Below are positions 45,601 to 57,600 of a stretch of DNA of 64,000 nt, one piece after another. Each line of letters starts with the position of its first letter. The stretch's first letter is position 1. Position numbers and translations under genes: made by a program. This DNA comes from Saccopteryx bilineata (lineage: Eukaryota; Chordata; Mammalia; Chiroptera; Emballonuridae): the NCBI RefSeq assembly GCF_036850765.1, contig NC_089493.1, positions 192,590,706-192,654,705 on the forward strand, given 5' to 3'. The notes below the pieces were generated by a model. It did not search any database. It was given only the letters and a program-made list of their open reading frames with translations, and had not been told where the DNA came from.

Positions 45601-48600
45601 TGCTGGGCTTGGGGTCACAGCCTGGGTTTAGGGTCCAGTGGGAGTGACTTCAGGGATAGGCCGTTATAGCAGTTACTGGGAGAGAGGGGACTTTCAGGGG
45701 ACCATGAGAACGTAGAGAATGCCAGAAGGCTTCCTGGAGGAGGCACTGTCTAGCTGAGACCAGAAAGCAGAGAAGTTAACCATGAGAAGGGACCAAGAAA
45801 GGTTCTTCAAGGCAGAGGGGCTAGATGTGCAAAGGCCTGAGGGGTGGGAGAGCAGGCCATATGTGGCATTCTGGGGGCCCCTTGCAAAGGGGGGTGGCAT
45901 GTGGGGTCGGAGGCCAGGCCAGCGCAGACAGAGGGCTTAGATTTCCCAGCTGCCACTCTCTGCCTGGATGACGTGCTGCACTTGCCAGCAGGGACGTAGC
46001 ATTTGCCCTGGTCTGGGCTGCAGGGACCGCTCAGAACACACTGTTTCATCTCCCCACGGGCAAGGAGAGTCGGCTCTGCCCTCTTTTGGACCAAAGGGCC
46101 TTCTGTACTTAGTGGTGTTCTATGCTGGCTTAAAAATAGAAGCCCAGAAGCCAGGTGTGTGCTCAGAGTTTAAAGCAGAGAGGGAAAAGGGAGGAGGCCC
46201 GAGTGCAGCCTCGAAAGGTAGAAATACTCACCTGGGCAGTGGGGCAGAGTGGTCAGAGCTTCCGCCTGCTTGGCCCTTGATCTCTTTCATCCCGTTTGAA
46301 CCATCAGGGCCTTCCAGAAGTAGTCTCCCATTTCCCAGATGGGGGAACTGAGCTCAGGGGAGTACAGAGATAGATCGGCCTAGGTCAGGCAGCCAGCCTG
46401 TGGCAGAGTGGAGTTTGACCCCAGGCCTGTCCGGCTGCAAACCCCCTCCCCCTCTGTCACCAGGGGGCACTGCCCCGCACCCTCCTCCTGAGTCCTGCCC
46501 CCCTCGGGCAGTCCTTCTGCAGGTGCCCCCTCCTCATCCTCTCTGTGCTGGGAAACGGAATGACTTCTGTCCACAGCGGCCAGAGCGAAGCTGTCCCGGG
46601 AGAAAGGACTGTCCCCCCATCTCACCTCACCTGTAGCTTAAAAGGTGGAGGTGGCCCCGGGGACCCCTGTCCTGGAGAAGGGGTGGACCCTCTCTTCCTG
46701 CCCGGCTAGGGCGTGGGCTTCTCTCGCGTCTGCCTGGTAGACTGGCCCACGGTCGGCCACCCATCCTCGCCCCCACTAGGTGCGTCCACACCCTTCTCCC
46801 TGAGCTCGGAGCCCCGGGCAGCACTCACCCGTCCGTCCGCAAGGGCTCCGGGCCAGGGGAGAGCCCTCTGTCATCCTGCAGGTGGGCAGCACGTGTCCCC
46901 CCCGCCCCCGTGCTGTCCTTATCGGCAGAGTAGGGGACAGGCCGAGCTCCTCTGTCTCTGCATCTGAGCCTTGGTTCTCCCCTTCATTAGCCAGATAAGC
47001 AGCTTGACCCCTCTCTGAGCTTCGACTCCCTCTTCTGCAGACAGGGGGTAATGATGCTGCCTCTCAGGCATGCGGAGCGTCTGACAGATAGTAAATGTTC
47101 ACACGAGGCACCTGTTAGGATTATGTATTTGCCGGGCTCATAAGTCCCCTGCGCCCGCTGAGCCCTGTGCTCCTGAGGGAGACACGCACAAAAGAAGAAT
47201 GATACCCACTAAGTTGTGTCACTCAGCCAGTCTGTGCGAAACACGGTTCCAAGCAGGTACCCGCATTTAACCCCCAGGACGATCCCTGGGAGGCAGCTAC
47301 TATGCTTCCTCCCGCATAACTCTCAAGAAAACAGAGAGGGGCACAGAGAGGGAAAGTAACTTCCCAAGGGCACACCGCTCCAGTCGTCCGCCTAGAAGGA
47401 AGGGATGTTGGTGGGGGACGGATGACTGCTGGGTCATGGTGGGGGCCCACCGGGGTCAGGGGCGTTTCACATTTGTCCTGGAAGATATCTTAGTATTGAG
47501 CAGGAATAGCATTTAAAATAAATTTAAAACAAAAAGAGCAGACTGGACAGTTGATGTCTGAGGTCTTTCTGGACAGCAGAGCCAGGGCCATGTCATCCTC
47601 TGGGGAGCTCTGCGTCCCCAGCAGCTGGGCCTGGGGGCCCCTGGAGGCTGGGAGCTGCCTGCAGACCCCGGAGGCCAGCGAGCAGACATGATGGGGAAGG
47701 ACACCGTGGGCCCCGACGCAGATGAGGCCCGTGTGTGGGCATCCTCTGGAGGCCAAGCTCAGCTTAGTCAAAGGAAGGACTTTCTAACTGCGGAGGCTGG
47801 GTCTGGGAGTGGAAGGGTAGGGGGAGGAAGCACCCTGTGCTAGAGTGGCACTGCTGTGTCCCCCGGCTGGGGCTCGACGCGGACATTGCAGAAGCAACGA
47901 GGGCATCGCCCGGCTGTGGGATGAATTGTCCATGAGGTTGCCTTTGACCCTGAGGTCTTATGGGGAGGGCTGTCCAGTGCTCCTCTGCTGAACACCTGCC
48001 TGCGGGGCCCTTCACAAGTTCTCTAACCTTCCTGCCAGTTCTGCATTGTTGGGACATTTTAGGTCCATTTTATAGATCAAGAAACTGAGGCACAGAAAGA
48101 AGCCACCTGCCCCTGCCTGGGTCTGTTCCCTCCCCGCAACCTCCCAGCCTCAGCATTTCTGCAGGCCCGGCGACAGGTATTTCTGAGTGGGGTTTAGGAC
48201 AGCCACCCTTGGATGTCAGTCCCAGCTCACCCTCATTCCTTCTCCTCCCTTCTTCCTTATAGTCAGGCTCAGGGCGGCACAGCCTCACCTCTGGGCGTCG
48301 GGGGGAAAGTTCTTTAATGAGTAAGCCATTGGGGGAAATGGTGGGGTGGGGGTGTCTGGTACTTAGAACTGGCAGGATGCCCATCGCTGTTAACAAGTGT
48401 GCTTTGTTTACATCCTCAACATCACGCCTTGTTTATATCACAATCATATCCCTTGGGCCCCTGTTTTCTTTTCTCTTCCCTCAAGGATGATGGATTTATG
48501 AGATGGGTGAGCACACACATACCCTGTGTCTCCAGAGCCTGGTCTTCTGGGTAACTTTCCACTCCAGAGGAGAGCTTCCCTCCCCTTCAAGGTTCGGCGA

Positions 48601-51600
48601 TTCGAGGGCAGGAGACGGGAGAGTGGGGTTTCCATGTCTCTGGAGATGGCACAGACTTCATCCCTGCACACAGGTCACCCAAGGGCTCTGTTCCCAGGAC
48701 CAGAGACTGCTCGGAATCAGCACATCTCACCTCCCATTTCGTGGATGGGGACTCTGAGGACCAGAGCCTTGTGCAGGGTCACAGGATAATTACTGATGAG
48801 GTCTTGGGCTGGAATCCGCAGAAGAGGTGCTTCGGAAAAGAACACTGTTTGGAGGCCGTCTCAATTTCGAATTTCAGTTCTGTGTCTAAGCTGTGTTACC
48901 CTGGGCAAGCCACTTCCCTTCTCGGAGCCTCCATCTATCTCCTCACCTTCAGGATGAGGAAAATGATAGCCCCTTTCTCACGGGGCTGTGATGAGCAATA
49001 AATAGGAGATTCCGTGAGAAGTCTAAGCTCAACACAAGGCAAGGAGTCCATACATGGCTACTGAAGGCAACACATCTGTGCTCCCGAAATTGATGAAGGG
49101 AGAGGGCCAATCAGGTCCCGGAGTCTTGCCGCGTCTGTCACACCTCTCCTGCCCTGCGGTAGATTACTAGGGTACCTGCGGTTGGCTAAGGATGCAATTC
49201 TGCATTCAGACACACCTTGCTTTATTGCGGTGGTCTGGATCTGAGCCCGCAGGAGGTCCAAGGTGTGCCTGTAATGGGCAAGAGCACACATGCACAGTAG
49301 ATTCAAATCTGGGTTAAATCTTGACCTAGCTGTTGACCTACCTGCCCCATGACCTTGGACCAGCCCCTTCCTCTCCGGGTTTAATGTCCGCATCTGTTCA
49401 ATGGGTCCATAGAGCTGTATTGAAACACCAGTGAGCCACTACCCAGATCGCCAGAGCTTAGGATATATGGATGGAGATTCTAATCGGAGCTCTAGAGTTT
49501 GCACTTCCAACACGGACCCTTTACCTCGTAGGTGAGGGGGCCAAAGTCTGTGCGGACTTCTTGCAGGCCTCCTCACTCCACACCCAGATGTTCCCGTGAG
49601 CGCTCAGGCACTTGGCAGAGGGCCAGCGAGGGGTGGGGGAGGGAGAAGAGAGAGAGAGCTGGGTCTTCAGAGAAGGACGCAGAGTGGAAGAGGCACCCTG
49701 AGCCAGATGTGGCAGGAAGGATTGGGCATGACTTGAGGGCCTACCGTGTGCCGGGCAGCTGTGCTCTCATTCTTCCCGGCAGGGGTGAATGCCGCACTTG
49801 GCCTGAAGCAGCCATAGCCTCTTCTTCCTAGCCCTGTAAGCCAAGCTGTTATGGGTACAAATGCCAACTCCACTCCACCACTTCTTGGCTCTGTGACCTT
49901 GGGCAGCTCTCCCCACCTCTCTGAGCCTCCCTCCCTCACTAGCAGTGGGTCTGCGGGAGGGTCGCAGAAGGTCTGGTGGGTGGAGGACCGGTTTCAGTCC
50001 CTGCCTTGCCTCGTGGGAGGTCTGCCTCTCAGAGCGTGCTCCACTCCCAGTCCCTTTCTCAGACCTTAGGGACATGAGGCACATTGGGGCTCCATTCCCC
50101 CACCCCCACCCCATAACCAGCCATCCACTTTCCTTTTTTTAGATGCTTTGCTTATTGTTCATCCCAAGTTCCACCAAACCAAGGCCTTCGAGCTGCTCAA
50201 AACAAGCTGATTGATGACAGCCACCCCCACCCCTGCCCCTCCCCGAGACCAAGCCAGGGCCCGGCTCACCTCCTGAGCCAGAAGGTGGCTTAAGCTACTT
50301 GTATGTAGTCTCGCTTTTTTTCTTTGCAGGTCAGGGGGTAAGCGAGAGAACTTGGGGAGGAGTGAGGCATAAAAAAAAAAGGAAGGACTCATCCTTTTTG
50401 ATCAGGCAGGACCACCAGATTCAGAGCCAGGTGCTTGCTGCCTTCACAGGCTGGGCGGCCGCTGGCAAGGACACCCGCCTCTCTGGGTCTCGGTTTCCTC
50501 ACCTGGCAGCCACCTGGCAGGAACGGCGGTGAGGGAATGGGCTGCTAGGAGTTCCGCAGAGGTGGGCTCCCTGGCCCCCTGGGGCCGGCCAGCAAACACT
50601 GCCCAGTGCTGGGGCCTGAGACATCCCCTCAGCTCCAGGAGTGAGAACCGGGACACTCGAGGGAGCGTTCTCCAGCTCCAGTGCCGCTCTTGACTCTGGA
50701 GAGCGGGGGGCAATCCAGCTATTGTTCCAAAAAGTCCAGGCAGGGGCCCAGCAGGTGCTCCCCTGGGGCCGAGGCTCCACAAGCAGCCGGGCTCCTAGGC
50801 ACCACCCCGGTTGGGGGCATGGCTGCCCTCAACGCAAAGAGAAGGAGAAAGCTGCCAGTTTATCTGCAGGGAGCTGCCAGGGGCTCCTGGAGGAGAAGCT
50901 GGTGCCCACGGGCAGGGCTGAGCCAGCGGTTGGAAGCAGAGATCAAAACCTGGACCACTGTGCAGGGCCATTCTGAGGGGCAGGGGAGGGAGGAAGGGGC
51001 AGTTTCCATGGAAAGACCCGGGGCTTGACGTTCATTCTTCAGAGAGGTGGATCCTCGAGGGTTCCTTCTCTGCTCCAAACACTTCGATGACCACTGGAGC
51101 CTTCTTGAGGACCCTAACCTCCTCCGTATTGCCGCTAAGATCCTTTGTGATGCAGCCCCTGCCTCCCTCTCCACCCTTTCCCTCTGTTCTGCCCTGAATT
51201 CCTTGCAGTTCCCCAAGTGCACTCAGCTCATCCTTACCTCCAGGCCTTTGCCTGTGCTGTTCCCTCGGCCTGAAACACAGTTCCCGTCCTTTATCATCCT
51301 CCGAGCCACTCCTTCCTCCATCTGTAGCGTAGCTTCCCTGAGAGGCATCCCCTTGGCCCCAGCCCTTGGCGCTGCCCACCCTGTGCAGTCACGGGGTCTG
51401 TATTGCCCCCCCTGCTCTAGGGGGCAGGGACTGTGTGTGACCCATCGTGACCCGTGTCCCTGCAGCTCGCACAGGCCCTGGAATGGAGTGGATGTTCCGT
51501 AGCTGTCAGAAGAGGAAGTGATGTACTCGAGAAAGAATGAGGGCATGTTCCCCCCACCCCCACCCCACATCATGGCGGGGCCCTGACCCCGGCTGCTGGC

Positions 51601-54600
51601 GCCTCGGAGGTGGGAGTTTCCTGTGTCTGTTTATCAGGAGACTTCAGTGGAGGCGCCCAGCCGAGGGTCTGGCCAGGCCTGGGAATCCCGATGCCACTGA
51701 GCACACTGGGAGGGGGCGCTGGAGTGACCTCACCCCCTGGGAACTCGGCGCACTTGAGCAAAGAGGGCTGCCACTCTGGCCTTGAAGGAGCCGTCTTTTC
51801 TCCCAACAAGCTGTGTCGTGTGACCTCTGGTCTCCTGCCTGGGTCTCCTTGCGGCTGTTGACAGGAGTGTCACTGGCTGTACCGAGGTGACTGGATTTTG
51901 TTTGCAAAGAAAAGGGGGGGTGGATGGGAGCAGGATGGCGGTTTCCAGCGTGGGCTGGCTGGCCCCTTTCCCTGCCGGGTGCCGGCTGACCCGGCCTCTG
52001 AAACAGAGAACAAAGTCCCATTAAGCTGGTGTCTGTCCCCTGGGCGCATGTCACTGCCCCGTGTGGCAGAGGTGAGGGAGTGTTGGTGACTCCATTTCTA
52101 ACCCACTTTCAAACCTGCCAATGGAAGAGGTGCTCTCTAATGCCTGAGGAGACCGATATCCCTGCCCTGCTCTGGGGGGGGGCTGTGGGGAGCCCCCCCA
52201 GGTACCAGTCTTGCCGTTTCTCTAACCCGCACGCCCCCCACACACGCATGCACGCACACGCACACCAGGCAGCTTCCGACCACCCGCAGTGCTGGTTTGA
52301 ATTGTGGATTTGAGCACATGTCCCTTGAATCAGAGACTTCTCACTGGAGGTCCGCAGTCTAAAGCTGGAGGTTAGCTGGGTCCAGGAAGCCCCACGCCAA
52401 ATGGTGCGTGTGGAGTGTGGGCACATTTTGGGGACAGCTTTCAAGGTCTGTGACCCGGGCCCCCCAGCCTTACAGGGCTGCCTTGGAGGACGGGTGGGTG
52501 TGGAATACAGGCCCGAGCCCGGCCTCCCTGCCACCGCCCAGTGCTGCCACCTCTCAGAGCCTCAGTTTCTTCATCTGGAAAGTGGAGGAGGTGATGCCTA
52601 CCATGCAGAGTTGTCCTGAAGACTGTACCCAACACGCAGAGTCCGTGCTGGTATGCAGCAAGGGCTCCGTCCAAGGCTAGTTGTGAGAGGAGGACGCAGA
52701 GTACACGGGGCTCCCGCCGGTGCCCCTTTCCCTGTGGAGCGGGATCCGCCCAAGGTCTCAGCCGGAATGCCATCTGCTGAATCCCAGCACGCTGGAAGCC
52801 ACCGGCTCGGTGGCCGGAGGAGCAGGAGCTGTTGCTTCCTGCCATCCTCCCGGTGGTCAACGCCATTTCCTCGGGCTCTTTCTAGAGCAAAGGAAAGGCA
52901 GGGCTGGAGCCATGCGTGGGTTTCAGCTGGGTGGCGGCATAGTGTGCATTTGGGCCACTGCTGGGATGGCTTAAAAATAGGCCTCTGTCCTTGGACATCA
53001 AGGCAAAGCAGCCCCAGGGTTTCTAAGAGGCCTTTCATGGCCACGGTTGCTGGCCCACCCTGGGAGAAACATTTCAGGATGTATTCCCCAGACCCACAAG
53101 TAGACATCTCTGACCAGGGAATAAACCTTTTCTCTACTGAGGTCGTTTAAAAAGGGGACCAACTGTTTAGTGAACACCTACTATGTGCCATGTACCAGGT
53201 GTCTGACGAATTCGTCTCCTTTGCCCTTGGCAATCTTGCAGCATGGAGGTGACTCTGGCCCGTTATCTGGTTTCTTACCCGTTTAGGTCTGGTTGGGTGG
53301 TGGGGGTGGGGGGGGGTACCCAGAGAAGTTAAGCATGTACCTCAAGATCATACAGCTAAGATATTCCAGAATTTAAACCCGGGCAATAAAAAGCATGAGA
53401 GAGAGATGGAGGTGGGGGGGGGCGCTCACCAGGAGTCGGAGCCGATGTTCCCCATGGGGAAGGCAATGAGCGTTTAGTGAACATCTACTATGTGCCAGGA
53501 CTTCTGCTGGGATCTTCCTGCGCTCTCACGGGGACAATGAAAATGCCATGCGGGTGAGGCTGTCCAAGTGGGGAGACACGGGTGAGGGCGGGGGAATTTC
53601 TGTTCTTTCCAAACTTTCTACAGCGCCGCTAGCGTCGTTTTCTGCAGTCGTTTCAACGCTGAAGTCCACGTTTTCCATCGACATCTCCCAACCAGGACGT
53701 TCTGCGGGGCACGTGTTTCTGTTCCTTCTGGGAGCCGCTTTCCCTGCGCTGAGCTGAAAGCAGATGTTGGTGTACGGTTGGGAGGTTGCTTATTGTTCTT
53801 TTATTTTAAGCGTTTTCAATTTGTGTAAATAACACATCTTCTTAGAAACTTTTTTTCACTCTGGTTTTCTTTAACTCACATCAGGGCTCTGGCCTCAGAG
53901 GGGGCGAAAAAAAAAATAGTGTTTATCCCTCATTCCCTGAAGGAAGTTGGATCATATAATCAAGATTAAACAAATATGTAAACTTCGCTGGTTACTTGGC
54001 TGCATTTTATCCTAACATATAGTTGGTTTTGCAGGAAACTTCCCCTTATAGTAACAAAGCAGTATTTCTCCCCACCCCAGCATTCATTTAAGTCACAAGG
54101 CCACTCTGAAGGAACATCTGCTTAGAATTCCCAAGTTGTTTAGTATAGGAACTGATTGAGAGATAAGGTCGGAGAAGCAACAGTGACGGAAGGGGAGTTC
54201 CAAATACTCATATAAGGGTGGCTTGCGGTCTCTGGTGCTCAGAAGGGCTTTGATCTGTGGTCATATTTAATGTTTCCCGGAGTGTCTGCCAGCTCTGGGG
54301 ACCTTGGAGAGAATCTGGCCTGTTGGACCCGGGAGGAGGCTGCAGCCCAGAAGCTGGTGGCTTGGACAGGGCCACAGCATGTGTGCGTGGAGAACGTGGG
54401 CTCTGCAGTCGTTGGGCTGCCTTTCCTGGTGGTTTTCAACCTGGTGGTTTTCACCTGGTGGCATTTCCTCACTCGTTTGGTTTTCGCCCTAATGTAATAG
54501 CTCTCCAGTGGGCCCTTGCTCTTACCCTAGTGGTTCTAGAGATGGCCGCAGCCTGGCTCCGTGTCCCTGCTCCTCCCTGCCTTGGGGCCCCTCCCTGGCA

Positions 54601-57600
54601 GGCAGTGCTGGCCTGCTCTGCTGGAAGCCCTTCGTGGCTCCCTGTCCCCTAACACTGTGCAGTCTGAGTCTCTCGGGCTGGCGATCAGGGCCTTCCCGTC
54701 TGGTCCCTGAGATGTCAATGGCCATCTTGTCTCTCAGCCCCTGCAGTGGGGCAGTGGCTACCCAATCAATCTCAGACACCCTCTGCCACACCTACCATGG
54801 TATTTACCCTCCCTACCAAGTCCAGCTTCCCCCTCTCTGCCCCTCGTGTTTCCTCAGCCGGAAATGTTTCCTCTCCTCCCTTAAGATCTGGCTCTGTGGG
54901 CATCACCTTCTGTCCTCAGCCCCTGGTTGAGCCTAGGGCCTCCTCTGGGCCCTGTAGTCACCCGTCCCAAAGGCAGACTGGAATGTCCGTCACCACCGAG
55001 TGGGCACCTTATCTGTCTCGGAGACTGCTGTATTTCCAATGCCTGGCATGGTGCCTGGCACACGCTAGGTGCTCACCAAATATTTAACGAATGGATGAAT
55101 GTTTCATGTCCCTTAAGTTCCTTTTCTTATGGGGGACCTTTGCTTTATTCCTTGTATTTGGTCTTCTGTGGGTCAGTGGCGTCTGTTTGGGGAGAGGTCT
55201 CTCAGCTTCTGGAACCTTTCCCTTGGGCCTCGGGCGGGGAAGCCATGCGTGCCTGCCTCGTCATGGCCTGTCCTCTTCGTTTTCCTGTCCTTGCTCCCAT
55301 TAGCCTCAATTTAACTGAACCCCGCCCCGATGTGTCCAGAGCACAGTGAACCCCCTGTGAGTGGGCGTGGGAGGAGTGTCCCTGCAGTGGCCTGCCTGTC
55401 ATTCCCTGGGGTGCCGTTCTTCTCCCACGGACTACAGACCATTGTGAGCCAGGGGCTGCCTGCGATTAATGAGCACTTGCCATGAAAACATAGTGAACAA
55501 GCAGCAGAGGCTGTGCAGTAATTACCCGCCCTGCCACCCCAGGCTGCGGAGCCCCCTAGGAACTGCCCCGGGGACGGAGGAGGAAGGGTGGGAAGGAGGA
55601 AGCCTTCGCCCCAATCCCAGGCCACCTGGGTTCATGGCCAGCAGCCTGATCCTTTCAAAGAGAGCATCCCAAGAGAGCATCCCAGGTCCTTTGGGGCAAA
55701 GTTCCCTTAGAAATGAATCCTGAAAGGTGTGTTCTAGAAAAGCCACCTGACTTAGAAAGAATGCCTTCCTTTTCTGTGGGGAAAGGGAATGGGAAGTCAC
55801 AGAATTCTAGCTTGGGTCTCCTTGGAACCTCAGTGTCAGGATATTATTAGTTGCCTGTTAAGCACATACTTTGGGTCAGGCAGTATTCTAGAACCTTCAT
55901 CCACATGATCCTTGAGCAGCTGTGTGAGTTAAGTAATGTCCCCATTTACAAGCAAGTTCTAGGCTAGAGAAGTGACAAGAAGTCCCACCTATCCCATAAT
56001 CAGGAAGGGCCTAGAGCTGGGCTTCCAGACTGCACTCTTTCTGTGGCCCTTCAGTCTTTCCATTGCCTTTTCCACTTTGCTTTGGAACAACAGTTGCGCA
56101 GAGAAAAGCAGTTAAAGTCCAAGGCCCCTGTTGCCTTTGCCTAGACTGTAGCCCAGACGAGGCCCTTGGAGGAAGATTTGGAAGGATTAGATTTGTTGAA
56201 GCAGTCAGTTGTCCCCAGCCTGGCTACTGTGTGACAAGCTCACTGGTATTAGTCCATCTGGGAGTGAAATAGCTCTGAACAGAGCTTCACCACACACACA
56301 CAGCCTTGGTTTGCTCATTTGTGAAGTGGGTTTAGTGACTTTGCTGTGGTAGTGTTGGGCTGATTGGAGTGGCTGGAACCGTCTCAAGTTTATCAATTAC
56401 CAGTCTAACTAAGATGGAACTTAAAATGGAGATAATTATTAAAAGACGAATCTGGGCTGCACGGTTCCGAGGGGCCCTAACCCTCCTGCCCTTCTCTTCC
56501 CGCAGATTCGAGCCCTCCAACCCGTTTCCTGGGCACCCGGCCGTGCTGCGGGCCTGGCCCCGAGCGGCGCCCAGTCCTGGGCGAAGCCCCGCGCTTCCAT
56601 GCTCAGGCCAAGGGCAAGAACGTGCGGCTGGATGGCCACTCGCGCCGGGCCACGCGGCGCAACAGCTTCTGCAACGGGGTCACGTTCACGCAGCGGCCCA
56701 TCCGGCTGTACGAACAGGTACGGCTGCGCCTGGTGGCCGTGCGCCCAGGCTGGAGCGGTGCACTGCGCTTCGGCTTCACCGTGCACGACCCGTCGCTGAT
56801 GAGCCCACAGGACATCCCCAAGTACGCCTGCCCAGACCTCGTCACGCGGCCCGGCTACTGGGCCAAGGCACTGCCTGAGAACCTGGCACTGCGTGACACC
56901 GTGCTGGCTTACTGGGCGGACCGCCACGGCCGCGTGTTCTACAGTGTCAATGACGGTGAGCCTGTGCTCTTCCACTGCGGCGTGGCCGTGGGCGGCCCGC
57001 TCTGGGCGCTCATCGATGTCTACGGCATCACTGACGAGGTGCAGCTCCTCGGTAGGTCAGGGTCCCTGCTGCAAAGGGGCGGGGTGGTGCTTCCTCCCAC
57101 CCACGCAATGGTTCTCTGGGAAGCAGGCCTGTGTATTTCTTTAGCACAATGCAGAGGCTCACTCTCCTGGGCATAGTTCTTAGCAATTGACACGCATTTA
57201 TTTCTCAGGACAGCTCACCATTCCTGTTCTATGTTTGAGGAAACTGAGGCACAGAGACGTAAAAATAACTTTGAATTGTAAAGCTGGGTTCGTCCAGAGT
57301 CCATGGTCTGGCCCAGGTTCATGTGCTTACTCCTTCACACAGTTATCCCCGTATTCACTGGTCCTTTTGTCCATTCCGTTGCTCATTCTTCCACTCCGTT
57401 GTCCACTTGCTCATTCATTCACACATTTATTCATTTGTTCCTCCATTCATTCACTCACACACCCACTCACTCAGCAATCAAATTTATGACCTAATCCTTG
57501 AGTACCTACACTGTTGGGCAACCAGAAATAAGCCCACTGTTAATAGGCTCAAGGTCCATCCAGGAGGCAGGCAGGTAAGTGTGGCCCTGGCTCTAACAGA

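Larger units (their letters stand above)
39605..56505 (+). other. NEURL1B: NEURL1B intron 1 (16.9 kb)
   Basis: GT at 39605 and AG at 56505. The intron holds MIR relics (for example 40280-40480, 42330-42470, 43140-43290, 45150-45320, 46960-47115, 47200-47410, 48855-49045, 49300-49405, 52535-52680, 53155-53390, 55850-56035), L2 relics (41440-41735, 42000-42330, 51130-51505, 54495-55100), one hAT MITE, one SINE and several MEF2-like motifs. I see no nested gene. Confidence 0.9.

Noticed and set aside
57330..57480. TCATTCA-rich stretch considered as a minisatellite
   Set aside because: Units are too irregular; better explained as decayed L2 end plus simple sequence.
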